Part shown: in pieces, positions 55,396 to 63,856 of the stretch
How positions within the stretch are numbered: position 1 is the first letter of the stretch
How the letters are laid out: the number at the start of each line of letters is the position of its first letter
Source: a virus
IMG/VR virus record: IMGVR_UViG_3300027782_000029
Coordinates: 62,001 to 126,000 of that record
Reading direction: 5' to 3' (one strand)
DNA: 64,000 nucleotides
The notes under the pieces: model-generated
Databases searched by the model: none
What the model saw: the letters and a program-made list of their open reading frames with translations, nothing else
Told to the model about the DNA's origin: nothing
Made by a program: the position numbers and the translations under genes

Positions 55396-58300
55396 TTAAT
55401 CCTCATCGTTTTTGATCATTGCGTGAATATAATGCACTGCAAATGCACAACCTGTAGCTATGATGGTGATTTTTCTAGTCTCTCCAGAGAGAGTTGCAAA
55501 CACTACGACGCTACCTGAAATGGTAAAAGCCAGTGCTGAAGTCTCTCTTGAGAACTTTTTGATAAAGCCCCAAGGACTAAATCTTCTTTTCATTGTTTCC
55601 TCCTCGTATTTAAATATACTGTTTCTTGTGAAGTTGTTATCTTCTTGATCTTCTGGACCCTCTATTTCAGCGTCCTCTTCTTCTTCGTCGTCTGGGTCTT
55701 CGTCTTCCTTGCGACCATTGCTATTGCTGCCGTCACCAGGACCCCCACCAGAGCCTCCAGAACCGCCTCCAGAGCCTCCCGTTGGCCCAGAAGGACCAGA
55801 GCCACCCATGCCAGCTGTAGCAGCAGTTAAGGCTGCACTGGCAGCTAATAGAGTTCTACGAGAGCCTACGTCTACGCTAGAGCCTACTGGGACGTAGTCA
55901 TCCAAGCCCTCCCCATAGACGTTAATTGTCTCCTCAAAGGCGTTCTTTACTTCTTCTGGGGCATTTGTCACAGCCTCAACAAGAGCTGCCTCTTCTTCTT
56001 GAGTCAATTCACCTACAGGAATCTCGGCAAATATCTCTGCAGCTTGGTCCCCATCAATGCTTGCCAAGACCTTGTCGCTGGTAGCAAGTTCGGTAGCTTG
56101 ATCTGCGGTGACACCATTTTGCAAGATATTGTCAACAGCAGCAGCAACCTGATCTTCGCTAATGTTATCTGATTCCAATATGTCCACGACTTCAGCAAAC
56201 TGCTCATCAGTAAGAGGTGAGTCCAAGACTGCATCAATTACTTCAGCAAATTTTTCATCAGACAATGGCTCAGCAAATACTGCATCCAAGGCTGCACTTA
56301 ATTCTTCTGTTGAAAGATCGTCCGCAAAAACAGAGTCGACAACAGCTGAAAACTCTTCATTGCTCAAAGGACCATCAAGAAGAGATGTGACTAATGCTGC
56401 TACTTCTTCTGGTGAATCAGCGTTAGCTATGGCATCTGTCACAGCTGCGCCAAGCTCATCTGCGTTATCTGTATTTTTAAATATATCAGATACTGCAGTA
56501 TCAGCTGCATCTTGAGTATTTTCTGGAATAACTGGTTCTGTTGGTGCAGGAGAATCTGGTTCTGTTGTAGTTGTAGTAGTCTCATCTACCGAATCGGGCG
56601 GAGTAGTTGATTCTTCTTCTGGGATAGTGGTAGTAGTACCAGTTGGAACTTCGGGAATTGTAGTTGTTGTAGTTGTTTCTGGTTCCGTAGTAGTAGTCGT
56701 AGTTTCTGGTTCGGTAGTAGTCGTAGTAGGTTCTTCTGTAGTAGTTGTAGGTTCTGGTTCAGGAGAAGTTGTTGTCGTAGTGGTAGGAACGGTTGTGGTA
56801 GTAGTCGTGGTCGTCGTAGTGGTGGTTGTCGTAGTGGTCGTTGTAGTGGTGGTTACGACGGTATTAGAATTATCCACAATTCCATACCCACCGGTAATTT
56901 CAGTACCGTTATCATCAAACGTATTGTTGCGTGCCGTTGACCATGAGTTAACGTCATTACCGTTGTAAGATTTAGTTCCATTACTAAAGTAGTTATTAAA
57001 GCTAATTGCGGTTGAGTTGCGCAAAAATGTATTACCTTCTACCAACTGGTTATCTGCTCCAGGAGTCCATGATGTTGGCATCCAAGAAAACATTGTGACA
57101 GCAGTTCCGTTGTCAGTAAATGTCGAGTTTAATACTTGTTGGCGGTTAAGGCCTTGAAGCTGAAGTGCAACACCATTGTTTTTAAATGTTGAATTATCAA
57201 CTTTAACAAAACGTTCCGTACCAACAGCTGTTCCGTTATTTTCAAAAATTGAATTATTAATATATATACGATCTGAATAGTCAGCGTCGTTTGTGCTCTT
57301 TGTGCTTGGCGTTGAACCGTAATCTGAGTTAATACCACCATTAAGATATGTAAACTTACAGTTATTAAATGATGTTACAGTGTTATTCCTTTGATGCCAA
57401 GCGTATCCTTGTGATGCTGTAAACTTAACGTTGTTTACAGTAAACGTACCATTGTTTGTCCAGACAATTCCACCTGTAGTATTCTTGCCTTGTTTAAAAG
57501 TCATATCGCTAATGATTATGTTTCTTTGGCCGTTGTTGTAGATAGCTCGATAAAGATTATCTCCATCAATAATAGTGGTCGTCATACCTGTTCCAGTAAT
57601 AGAAACAGCATCAGAAATTGCCGGAAGATCAGAAGTAAGTGTAATTGTTCCAGTATTATTAGAATCAAAATTAATAGTATTAATTGTCGATGAGGCATTT
57701 GCTGTAGTGATAGCCCAACGTAGAGATCCAACAGAACCATCGTCTAACAGATTAATTACATTAACGAATGTTGGTGCTGAAACAGTCCTTGTGGATGAAG
57801 AATTAGCTGTTAACGAACCAATTGAGTTAGTCTTAGTGACTTGTACTCTTATTTGCTTTCCAACTTCTGTAAGACTGATAGTATATGTTGCCGATGTTGC
57901 ACTAGATATATTAGCCCATGTACATGAGCTTGGATCGCAGGATTGCCATTGATAAGAAGTAGCCGTAACAGCAGATCCACCATCTCCCCAAGTCCCGTCA
58001 TTTGCCGTAAGGACTTCTCCATACCCTATATCACCAGATACAGATGTTCCACCAGATGTTGTTGGTGCTGTTGTTCCTTGAAGAATAGAAAATGATTGAG
58101 CTACAGTAGCTGCAGCTACATAATTGTTGTTAGCACTGCTATTTGCAGAGATAGTACAAGTTCCAACTTGATTAGCAATAACCGTTACAGTTGCAGTTGA
58201 AATTCCATTACTATCCGTTGATGCGCTAACGGTACACTTGGTGGTAGTCCCAGAAGTAAAAGATATTGATTCACCCGATGTCGCATATGCCGAAATTGTA

Positions 58301-59145
58301 AAAGTTTGGTTTGAATTTGCCCTAATGATATCCGATGGTTGCAAGAATGTAATTGTATTTGGACTTGCAACAGTCAGTGACGTATCTATGTACATAGATG
58401 CACCAAGGGCTTTTCCACCTGTTGCATCATACGTTCCATTAACAAATCGAAAACGATAATAGCCAGAGCTTGGAACTATACCAGACGAAGTTGTCCAATC
58501 TTGAGTAAGACCACGACCATATGCTATTAAAGTTGTTGATGCACTTGAACCATAATCATACCCACTACCTGAAGATTCTACTTTTACTAAATAGCCATAG
58601 GCTTCATAATCGTCACTGCCACCAGCTGCTGCCCAGTTAAAAGAAAGTGCTTGACCTTGTGTTGCGGGGAATGCTTCAGTCCATACTTCTGGCCCATAAG
58701 CTGAACCATAAGTAGCATGGTTGTTGCAGGTATTTGGATAGGGCCCAATGCTTCCATTGGAATAAAGTCTAATGACTCCGGATCGATTATTATATGTTTG
58801 ACTTTGGTATGTATAATACTGCATGCTTTGTTGGCCTGAGGAAGCCTCACCACTCTCATAAAACTGAGCAGGTTGCGTATAATTTTTATTCGTTACATAA
58901 GAGTATGGATCACCACTAGAAGCATCTGTGCCAGACATAGTATAGGGCCCAATGCCCTGTCTTGTCAGTATGCCACATTGGCTTCTACTAGCCTGAGTGC
59001 CTAGTATTACTTGTGCTGCGGGTGTGTTTTCAAAAACTGGCGATAAAGCTAAAGCTACATGCGACCTAGCTATAGGCGGCACAAAAGAAGCCATTAAAAA
59101 TAGTAATACAAGAATCCATGACCCACGACGTGGTTTTAGTTGCAT
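55396..59145 (-). CDS. Giant secreted/surface protein with beta-helix, poly-Thr linker and helical repeats
   Basis: 1,249 residues, RBS GGAGGG. A signal peptide (residues 1-~33) precedes Ig/FN-like segments; residues ~445-780 form a parallel beta-helix (repeated NSTF/NNGTA turns). A poly-Thr/Pro linker (about 785-880) follows, then about seven acidic helical repeats with the pattern LS-x-EE-F-x-x-VVD-x-V (about 890-1080), a Gly/Ser linker, an Asp/Glu-rich stretch, and two hydrophobic segments at the C-terminus. This architecture is that of a host-like cell-surface protein rather than an assembled tail fibre. It may decorate the infected cell, act as a superinfection barrier, or be virion bound after processing. 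Zero in-frame CGG codons found. Confidence 0.75.
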   Translation of the reverse strand: MQLKPRRGSWILVLLFLMASFVPPIARSHVALALSPVFENTPAAQVILGTQASRSQCGILTRQGIGPYTMSGTDASSGDPYSYVTNKNYTQPAQFYESGEASSGQQSMQYYTYQSQTYNNRSGVIRLYSNGSIGPYPNTCNNHATYGSAYGPEVWTEAFPATQGQALSFNWAAAGGSDDYEAYGYLVKVESSGSGYDYGSSASTTLIAYGRGLTQDWTTSSGIVPSSGYYRFRFVNGTYDATGGKALGASMYIDTSLTVASPNTITFLQPSDIIRANSNQTFTISAYATSGESISFTSGTTTKCTVSASTDSNGISTATVTVIANQVGTCTISANSSANNNYVAAATVAQSFSILQGTTAPTTSGGTSVSGDIGYGEVLTANDGTWGDGGSAVTATSYQWQSCDPSSCTWANISSATSATYTISLTEVGKQIRVQVTKTNSIGSLTANSSSTRTVSAPTFVNVINLLDDGSVGSLRWAITTANASSTINTINFDSNNTGTITLTSDLPAISDAVSITGTGMTTTIIDGDNLYRAIYNNGQRNIIISDMTFKQGKNTTGGIVWTNNGTFTVNNVKFTASQGYAWHQRNNTVTSFNNCKFTYLNGGINSDYGSTPSTKSTNDADYSDRIYINNSIFENNGTAVGTERFVKVDNSTFKNNGVALQLQGLNRQQVLNSTFTDNGTAVTMFSWMPTSWTPGADNQLVEGNTFLRNSTAISFNNYFSNGTKSYNGNDVNSWSTARNNTFDDNGTEITGGYGIVDNSNTVVTTTTTTTTTTTTTTTTTTTTTVPTTTTTTSPEPEPTTTTEEPTTTTTEPETTTTTTEPETTTTTTIPEVPTGTTTTIPEEESTTPPDSVDETTTTTTEPDSPAPTEPVIPENTQDAADTAVSDIFKNTDNADELGAAVTDAIANADSPEEVAALVTSLLDGPLSNEEFSAVVDSVFADDLSTEELSAALDAVFAEPLSDEKFAEVIDAVLDSPLTDEQFAEVVDILESDNISEDQVAAAVDNILQNGVTADQATELATSDKVLASIDGDQAAEIFAEIPVGELTQEEEAALVEAVTNAPEEVKNAFEETINVYGEGLDDYVPVGSSVDVGSRRTLLAASAALTAATAGMGGSGPSGPTGGSGGGSGGSGGGPGDGSNSNGRKEDEDPDDEEEEDAEIEGPEDQEDNNFTRNSIFKYEEETMKRRFSPWGFIKKFSRETSALAFTISGSVVVFATLSGETRKITIIATGCAFAVHYIHAMIKNDED

Positions 59146-59222
59146 CAGTCAGCCCTCCGATGTTCACTCTTAATAGTAATGAACATGAAGTATTTTTGAT
59201 TAGTGAATCATAACTCAAGAAT

Positions 59223-59278
59223 GGAAAAGCCCCAATAGAAATTAATCTACTGGGGCTTCGCACTTCCCTCCGTTGGAA
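59223..59278 (-). repeat. Duplicated hairpin element, copy 1 (leader of the 1,249-aa gene)
   Basis: Stem AAGCCCCA-A-TAGA/TCTA-C-TGGGGCTT around AATTAA, preceded on the minus strand by CCAACGGAGGGAAGTGCG. It shares nearly all positions with copy 2. Located between the promoter at 59284-59292 and the coding start, it would lie in the mRNA leader and could attenuate. Confidence 0.7.
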
Positions 59279-59283
59279 CATGT

Positions 59284-59294
59284 ATTATAGCACA
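59284..59294 (-). promoter_or_regulatory. Promoter of the 1,249-aa surface-protein gene
   Basis: On the minus strand TGTGC-TATAAT: extended -10 identical to the one after tRNA-Leu (18081-18091). It lies between the two hairpin copies. Confidence 0.55.
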
Positions 59295-59300
59295 TAAAAA

Positions 59301-59357
59301 GGGAAGAACCCCAATAGAAATTAATCTACTGGGGTTCCGCACCGGCCTCCGTTGCAA
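59301..59357 (-). repeat. Duplicated hairpin element, copy 2 (probable terminator)
   Basis: Stem GAACCCCAATAGA/TCTACTGGGGTTC, same loop AATTAA, preceded by GCAACGGAGGCCGGTGCG on the minus strand and followed by CTTCCCTTTTTA, so on that strand it is a plausible terminator of the lysis operon. Confidence 0.7.
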
Positions 59358-59360
59358 GGA

Positions 59361-59381
59361 GATTAGTATATCATACTAATC
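59361..59381. promoter_or_regulatory. Perfect 9-bp inverted repeat
   Basis: GATTAGTAT-ATC-ATACTAATC, just after (and overlapping) the stop of the 39-residue gene. Either an operator or a short RNA hairpin. Confidence 0.4.
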
Positions 59382-59495
59382 AATGTCAAAGTCAGGTTCT
59401 GATTCTTTTATTGTGTCTACAATTATTGCTATCAAAGCCGCAGGCATTGCAAACATTGATAAGAATATTAGTATAACTATTGCGTGTCTTATCAT
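59376..59495 (-). CDS. Small membrane protein coupled to the endolysin
   Basis: 39 residues. The ATG overlaps the endolysin TGA (ATGA). One hydrophobic segment (residues ~5-26) and an acidic tail ending in DFDID. Size, position and coupling suggest a lysis accessory (holin, antiholin or spanin-like), but there is no sequence match. Confidence 0.6.
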   Translation of the reverse strand: MIRHAIVILIFLSMFAMPAALIAIIVDTIKESEPDFDID

Positions 59496-60004
59496 GCGCC
59501 TGGCTTAGGTAGTGCTCTCCATGCAGCTTCAAACTTAGCATCATCTTTTGCCATCTCTGGTGAAAGTTCTATGTGCAACCACTTGCCACCTTGTGATCCG
59601 GCATTATCTTTTGAGTCATAAACTTTTACGCCTTTTTCCCCTTCGCCTCTTGAGCAACGGTAGCCACGACCCCAACCAAGAACTTTGTCTTTTACGTTAG
59701 AATCGAATGCATAGTCATGTAGTTCTTCAATGCCAAGAGCTGCTGTGTTAGCCATGAACCAACCCCATGCTTCTAGGGCCTTTGCACGATCTGTGTATCC
59801 AATGTCTATTGCACGACCAGTTGCATGCACGCTGAGCCACTTTGGATCTCCAGGGATTGCCTTAGGATTTTTCATCGAGCGGTTAGCCCAAATTCCCAAG
59901 TTAGAAAAACCCCACCTCTTCTTGCAAAGCTCAAGAAGCTTTTCCGTTCCTGGAAGGGCCTTACCCGAATTGCCGTCTGTGTTTCCAGTATATTTTCTTG
60001 CCAT
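59492..60004 (-). CDS. M15-type peptidase endolysin
   Basis: 170 residues from the ATG at 60004 (RBS AAAGGAG; a more upstream in-frame ATG lacks one). The zinc site of DacC/VanY-like peptidases is visible: SVHATGRAIDI (His and Asp ligands, about residue 75) and WLHIELS (third His, about residue 158). These cleave D-Ala-containing peptide cross-links of peptidoglycan. No signal peptide, so it would need a holin for access; the +1-shifted holin-like gene at 55119 and the coupled membrane protein are candidates. Late-type promoter upstream. Confidence 0.85.
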   Translation of the reverse strand: MARKYTGNTDGNSGKALPGTEKLLELCKKRWGFSNLGIWANRSMKNPKAIPGDPKWLSVHATGRAIDIGYTDRAKALEAWGWFMANTAALGIEELHDYAFDSNVKDKVLGWGRGYRCSRGEGEKGVKVYDSKDNAGSQGGKWLHIELSPEMAKDDAKFEAAWRALPKPGA

Positions 60005-60034
60005 TTTATTTCTCCTTTTAAAGTTAAACATATT

Positions 60035-60045
60035 ATTATAGTAAC
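60035..60045 (-). promoter_or_regulatory. Late-type promoter motif for the lysis genes
   Basis: Minus strand GTTACTATAAT, 31 bp upstream of the endolysin start. Best example of the shared late motif. Confidence 0.5.
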
Positions 60046-60053
60046 AAATAAAA

Positions 60054-60725
60054 CTAGAAAGATGTAGTGAACATCTCTATAGCTTCTGGTTGTTCCTCAG
60101 CAATCTTTGGATTAATTGTGTGGATCTCAACAAGAGGCTCCCTAATGAATCTATCTGCTGCAAACCATCCATTATTTTTTGCATCTGAAATTAAAGTTAT
60201 AGCTGCAGATGGTTCTATAGCATATGCATAGCAACAGTTCATGGATACTAATCCGTAAGTTTCTTGAGGAGAAAACCCCATTCTATATATAGAATCCTTA
60301 ATTACTGGATTATAATGGTCTGCCACCCCTCGCATCTGTCTTCTTCTTATTGAACCCTCCCAGTCAAGGTGTAGAACATCTTTCCACTGCAAATTGGTCC
60401 AGGAGGATTTAATTATTGCGTCGTGTTCCATGATTATAATTGGTTCATTTAATTCTACACAAATTTTCCATAAATTATAATGAGAGGCAAAGCAACCGAT
60501 TGTTCCAGATACTTTTGTCCAATTTTTATATAGGTCAAAATAAGGAACGGAAGTATTTGATATTGGAAATACACTTTCCGAATTTAAATACTCAACAGCT
60601 TCTGTTCCAGAATGAGCTTTGAAAAAAGTTGCCTCATACCCATGGTATAGAGAAGAATTAACTGACTTGTCAGCAAGTTCTTTAGACTTATCATGGTCAA
60701 ATAAAGTTATTGTGAAAGTCTTCAT
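60054..60725 (-). CDS. GT25-like glycosyltransferase
   Basis: 223 residues. GTIGCFASHYNLWKICVELNEP in pieces is the GT25 (LPS beta-galactosyltransferase-like) hallmark: G-C-x-x-SH-x-x-x-W-K, then IIIMEHDA with an acidic metal site (about residue 98). The C-terminal part carries AADRFI. It starts immediately after the upstream stop (TAAATG). It would add a sugar to a phage or host glycan, or to DNA or protein. Confidence 0.75.
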   Translation of the reverse strand: MKTFTITLFDHDKSKELADKSVNSSLYHGYEATFFKAHSGTEAVEYLNSESVFPISNTSVPYFDLYKNWTKVSGTIGCFASHYNLWKICVELNEPIIIMEHDAIIKSSWTNLQWKDVLHLDWEGSIRRRQMRGVADHYNPVIKDSIYRMGFSPQETYGLVSMNCCYAYAIEPSAAITLISDAKNNGWFAADRFIREPLVEIHTINPKIAEEQPEAIEMFTTSF

Positions 60726-61496
60726 TTAGATAACGTTCCAGTCTAATGGAATTAAATCTTTTGTATCATTGGATAACTTTGGTCCGAACCAAATTTGTGG
60801 CACTGTTACTCTTTTATTGGGATTATTATTCAACCACGCACCCCACCAGCTAAATGAACTGTTAGCTAAGATATGTCCGTCGCACTGGGACATCAGATAC
60901 ATATCTTCATAATTGCTATTGTTTGAAAAAATAAACTTTCCTGTATTAAGTAAGTCTAAATTCATACACCATTCAATATCATCAGAAAAAACAAAACCCA
61001 AATCATAAGAGTCAAACTTTTCAATTGCTTCAGCATAGTATTTATACGATGGAACGGGATGAGCATCTGCGTATTGAAGATAATCAGTTCTTCTAAAGTG
61101 AATAGAGAAAACTTTCATCCCAATTAAACTCTGCATTATAGGAGATACATTCTCCACTATGCTATCTTTAAATTTAAAGTCTTTTCTTATACTTTGTTCA
61201 ATGTGCTTAAAGTATTTTTCAGTTTGAAAGTATCCAAACAAATCCCTATCATCTACTTGCTCGCTAAAGAAGTCTTGATCAAAATGAAAAAATCTCTCAT
61301 TAAAAGTTTGAAGTCCTTGTATTGGGTTAATGTGATCTTCTATGCCATGCAACTCAAAGGCTTCAAATAGACTATGTCCGCTTGAAGGTATTTGATAATC
61401 ATGCCCACCATTTACTGCAATACCCTTTGTTGATGCGTATTGGAACATTTGATTTCCAAGACGACCATTTCTACCTAGAGTATTATGAGTCAGCAT
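60726..61496 (-). CDS. GT11-family fucosyltransferase-like enzyme
   Basis: 256 residues. GRLGNQMFQYAS at the N-terminus, SIHFRRTDY (the donor-binding H-x-R-R-x-D-Y motif, about residue 132), VFSDDIEWC and ILANSSFSWWGAWLN near the C-terminus: the ordered motifs of alpha-1,2-fucosyltransferases (GT11). The donor in this cluster could be GDP-L-galactose or GDP-L-fucose. Overlaps the FkbM gene by 14 nt. Confidence 0.88.
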   Translation of the reverse strand: MLTHNTLGRNGRLGNQMFQYASTKGIAVNGGHDYQIPSSGHSLFEAFELHGIEDHINPIQGLQTFNERFFHFDQDFFSEQVDDRDLFGYFQTEKYFKHIEQSIRKDFKFKDSIVENVSPIMQSLIGMKVFSIHFRRTDYLQYADAHPVPSYKYYAEAIEKFDSYDLGFVFSDDIEWCMNLDLLNTGKFIFSNNSNYEDMYLMSQCDGHILANSSFSWWGAWLNNNPNKRVTVPQIWFGPKLSNDTKDLIPLDWNVI

Positions 61497-62088
61497 TTCT
61501 CTTCCAGTTTTCCCAGATGTAAGGATACTTCCAAGTAATAGAGTGAGTTTTAGACAAGCCTTTTAGAATATATCTATACTCTTCTTCATAGTTATCTATC
61601 ATATGAAATTGTATTTGAAGATTGTCAAAAATACTTACAAGGTCATTGTCTATTAGATCTTTAAGAAGTGGATACTCAGCACCTTCAATATTTATCTTAA
61701 CTAGATCTACATTGTTTATATTTAAATCTTTTATAAAAGACTTTAAGTCAATACAGTCTATTTCCATTAAGTTATCTTCATGATAGATGCTAGCCTCATT
61801 ATCATCAACGCCAAGAGTTAACTTTCCGTCAAATGTCCACGCAGCAACGTTGTGCATATGGACCTTTTCTTGGTCCCACAATCTCGCTTTACACGCATTG
61901 AATAAAGGTGTTGGTTCAAACACGTGCATGGTACATTTATACCTATTGTAAATAAGGCTGCACCAATCTCCAACACTGCCTCCAATATCAAAAACTACAG
62001 ATTCTTCATTTAGTTCATAGTCTAGACGAAGAGTCGCATCTCCATTGTCTGCGTACCATTGAGTTGAATCTGCTGGTCTAATTTTCAT
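61483..62088 (-). CDS. FkbM-family methyltransferase
   Basis: 201 residues. SAM-binding start VVFDIGGSVGDWC (about residue 34), HVFEPTP acidic loop, and the FkbM-specific VDLVKINIEGAEYPLL (about residue 130). FkbM enzymes O-methylate sugars. ATGA overlap with the epimerase gene. Confidence 0.85.
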   Translation of the reverse strand: MKIRPADSTQWYADNGDATLRLDYELNEESVVFDIGGSVGDWCSLIYNRYKCTMHVFEPTPLFNACKARLWDQEKVHMHNVAAWTFDGKLTLGVDDNEASIYHEDNLMEIDCIDLKSFIKDLNINNVDLVKINIEGAEYPLLKDLIDNDLVSIFDNLQIQFHMIDNYEEEYRYILKGLSKTHSITWKYPYIWENWKRNADS

Positions 62089-63059
62089 TTAGCATTAACT
62101 TTCATCTTGTCATAGATCCAAGAATACGTGCTCTCCATGCCACTGCGAAGAGAGATACTAGGCTCCCAATCAAACACTGATCTAAATAATGTATTGTCAC
62201 TATTTCTACCTCTTACTCCTTGTGGAGCAGAGCTATCATATATTCTTTTTACTTTTATGCCGGCGATGTCTTCAGCTATATCTACTAATTGATTAATCGT
62301 AACTAGCTCAGCACTTCCAATATTTACAGGATCGTGCATACTAGAATTCATAAGGCCAATAGTTCCCTTTACACAGTCGTCCACATACATGAATGATCTT
62401 GTCTGCTCACCATCGCCCCAAATAACAATCTCGTTTTTACCTGACAATTTAGCTTCTGCTATTTTTCTAGCTATTGCAGCTGGAGCTTTTTCTCTGCCAC
62501 CAAAGTATGTACCATGAGGCCCATAGACGTTATGGTATCTAGCTACGTGTGTAGCTATCTTATAATCCTCCATAAAGTGTCTGCACATTCTTTCAGAGAA
62601 AAGTTTTTCCCAACCATATCCATCTTCTGCATCTGCTGGGTAGGCATCCGATTCTTTTAATGCAGTAACATCTGCTGAATCTTGCTTAGAACCATTGTAT
62701 ACACAGGCTGAAGAAGTGAACAAGAAATTCTTAACACCGTTCTCTTTAGCCGCCATCAAAAGATGAGTATTAATAAGAACACTTAGCATGCATTCTGCTT
62801 TGTTATTTTCAATGAAACCAATACCACCCATGTCTGCTGATAGATTGTAAATTTGATCTACACCCTTAGATACATTTAAGCAGTTAATCTCCTTAGACAT
62901 ATCAGATACGGCGCTATGGACATTGACACTAGTGTGAATTTGATGCCATTCTGACATAGCCTTTTTGTCAACTGCGATAACCTGATGTCCTTGCTTAGCG
63001 AGTGTACCGACTAAGTGTCCACCAATAAATCCGCCTGCTCCAGTTACTAAAATTTTCAT
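62085..63059 (-). CDS. GDP-mannose 3,5-epimerase-like SDR
   Basis: 324 residues. Rossmann start TGAGGFIGGHL; LSADMGGIGFIENN, TSSACVYN and DGYGWEKLFSE (Tyr-x3-Lys) followed by ARYHNVYGP, GGREKAPAA, WGDGEQTRSFMYVDDCV and PQGVRGRNSDN. This ordered set is close to GDP-mannose 3,5-epimerase, which makes GDP-L-galactose/GDP-L-gulose from GDP-mannose. It would supply donor for the adjacent glycosyltransferases. Overlaps both neighbours by 4 nt. Confidence 0.85.
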   Translation of the reverse strand: MKILVTGAGGFIGGHLVGTLAKQGHQVIAVDKKAMSEWHQIHTSVNVHSAVSDMSKEINCLNVSKGVDQIYNLSADMGGIGFIENNKAECMLSVLINTHLLMAAKENGVKNFLFTSSACVYNGSKQDSADVTALKESDAYPADAEDGYGWEKLFSERMCRHFMEDYKIATHVARYHNVYGPHGTYFGGREKAPAAIARKIAEAKLSGKNEIVIWGDGEQTRSFMYVDDCVKGTIGLMNSSMHDPVNIGSAELVTINQLVDIAEDIAGIKVKRIYDSSAPQGVRGRNSDNTLFRSVFDWEPSISLRSGMESTYSWIYDKMKVNAK

Positions 63060-63856
63060 GATGTTAAATTCCTATTCTCGTTATGGTTTTCTCTTAGTAT
63101 AAGATCGAAGTGTTCATTATACAACATTCTCATGTTCTTATGATTGGCTTTATACAACCAATTTGCTACACCGCCAGTTGCTCTTGTCCCACCCCAGGAG
63201 TAGTCTGATTGATAATCAATCCAATAGCAGCCTGCTACTTTTCCGTAATATCTAAACGCCCTATATGCTAGATCATGATCGTCCATTTCCTGAGGAGAAT
63301 ATGCTTCATCAAAGTAGTCTAACTTAATCAGTATTTCGTGATCTATCATAAGTGGACCACGATTTACTGTGCTTCTAACAGCAAAGGTATCTCTGTCTAT
63401 AGAAGATCTATCTGCATGGTTTGTGTGATTTAAGATATCACACCAGCAGTCATCTAACTCTTCTTCTAATTCAAGGTGTAAAGATCTTGGATTTATTCTC
63501 CAATCATGTGCAGTTCTTGCGGTGACGGCAAATACATCTTTAAAGGAGAATGGTTTTTCCATTCTTAAATTCCATCCCTTTTCTTTAATTACCATATCAT
63601 CTTGGATGATAATTACTTTGTTACCCTCGGCTGCTTTTAAACCAATGTTATTAGCTTTTGTTTCAAAAACATCGTCTGCATACTTAATAGTTGTATTACT
63701 CTTAGCTACTGACTTAACAACCGCTTCAGAATTATCAGTACAACCGTCCAATACTACGATAACTTCATATAGTCCTTCTGTGTTTTCGTATATGGAATTT
63801 AATACTTTATCTACAAGCCAGTCTTTATTGTGAACTGTTAAAACAATACTATGCAT
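63056..63856 (-). CDS. GT2-family glycosyltransferase
   Basis: 266 residues. GT-A fold: IVLTVHNKDWLVDKVLNSI, VVLDGCTDNS (about residue 36), then IIQDDMVI with the DxD-like metal site (about residue 88), and an acidic MDDHDLAYRA near residue 205. Donor and acceptor unknown. ATG overlaps the next gene's stop region. Confidence 0.85.
   Translation of the reverse strand: MHSIVLTVHNKDWLVDKVLNSIYENTEGLYEVIVVLDGCTDNSEAVVKSVAKSNTTIKYADDVFETKANNIGLKAAEGNKVIIIQDDMVIKEKGWNLRMEKPFSFKDVFAVTARTAHDWRINPRSLHLELEEELDDCWCDILNHTNHADRSSIDRDTFAVRSTVNRGPLMIDHEILIKLDYFDEAYSPQEMDDHDLAYRAFRYYGKVAGCYWIDYQSDYSWGGTRATGGVANWLYKANHKNMRMLYNEHFDLILRENHNENRNLTS

Noticed and set aside
56627-56968. Poly-Val plus-strand ORF (and similar at 16527-16829, minus)
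   Set aside because: Antisense shadows of poly-Thr linkers in real genes; no RBS or composition of a real protein.
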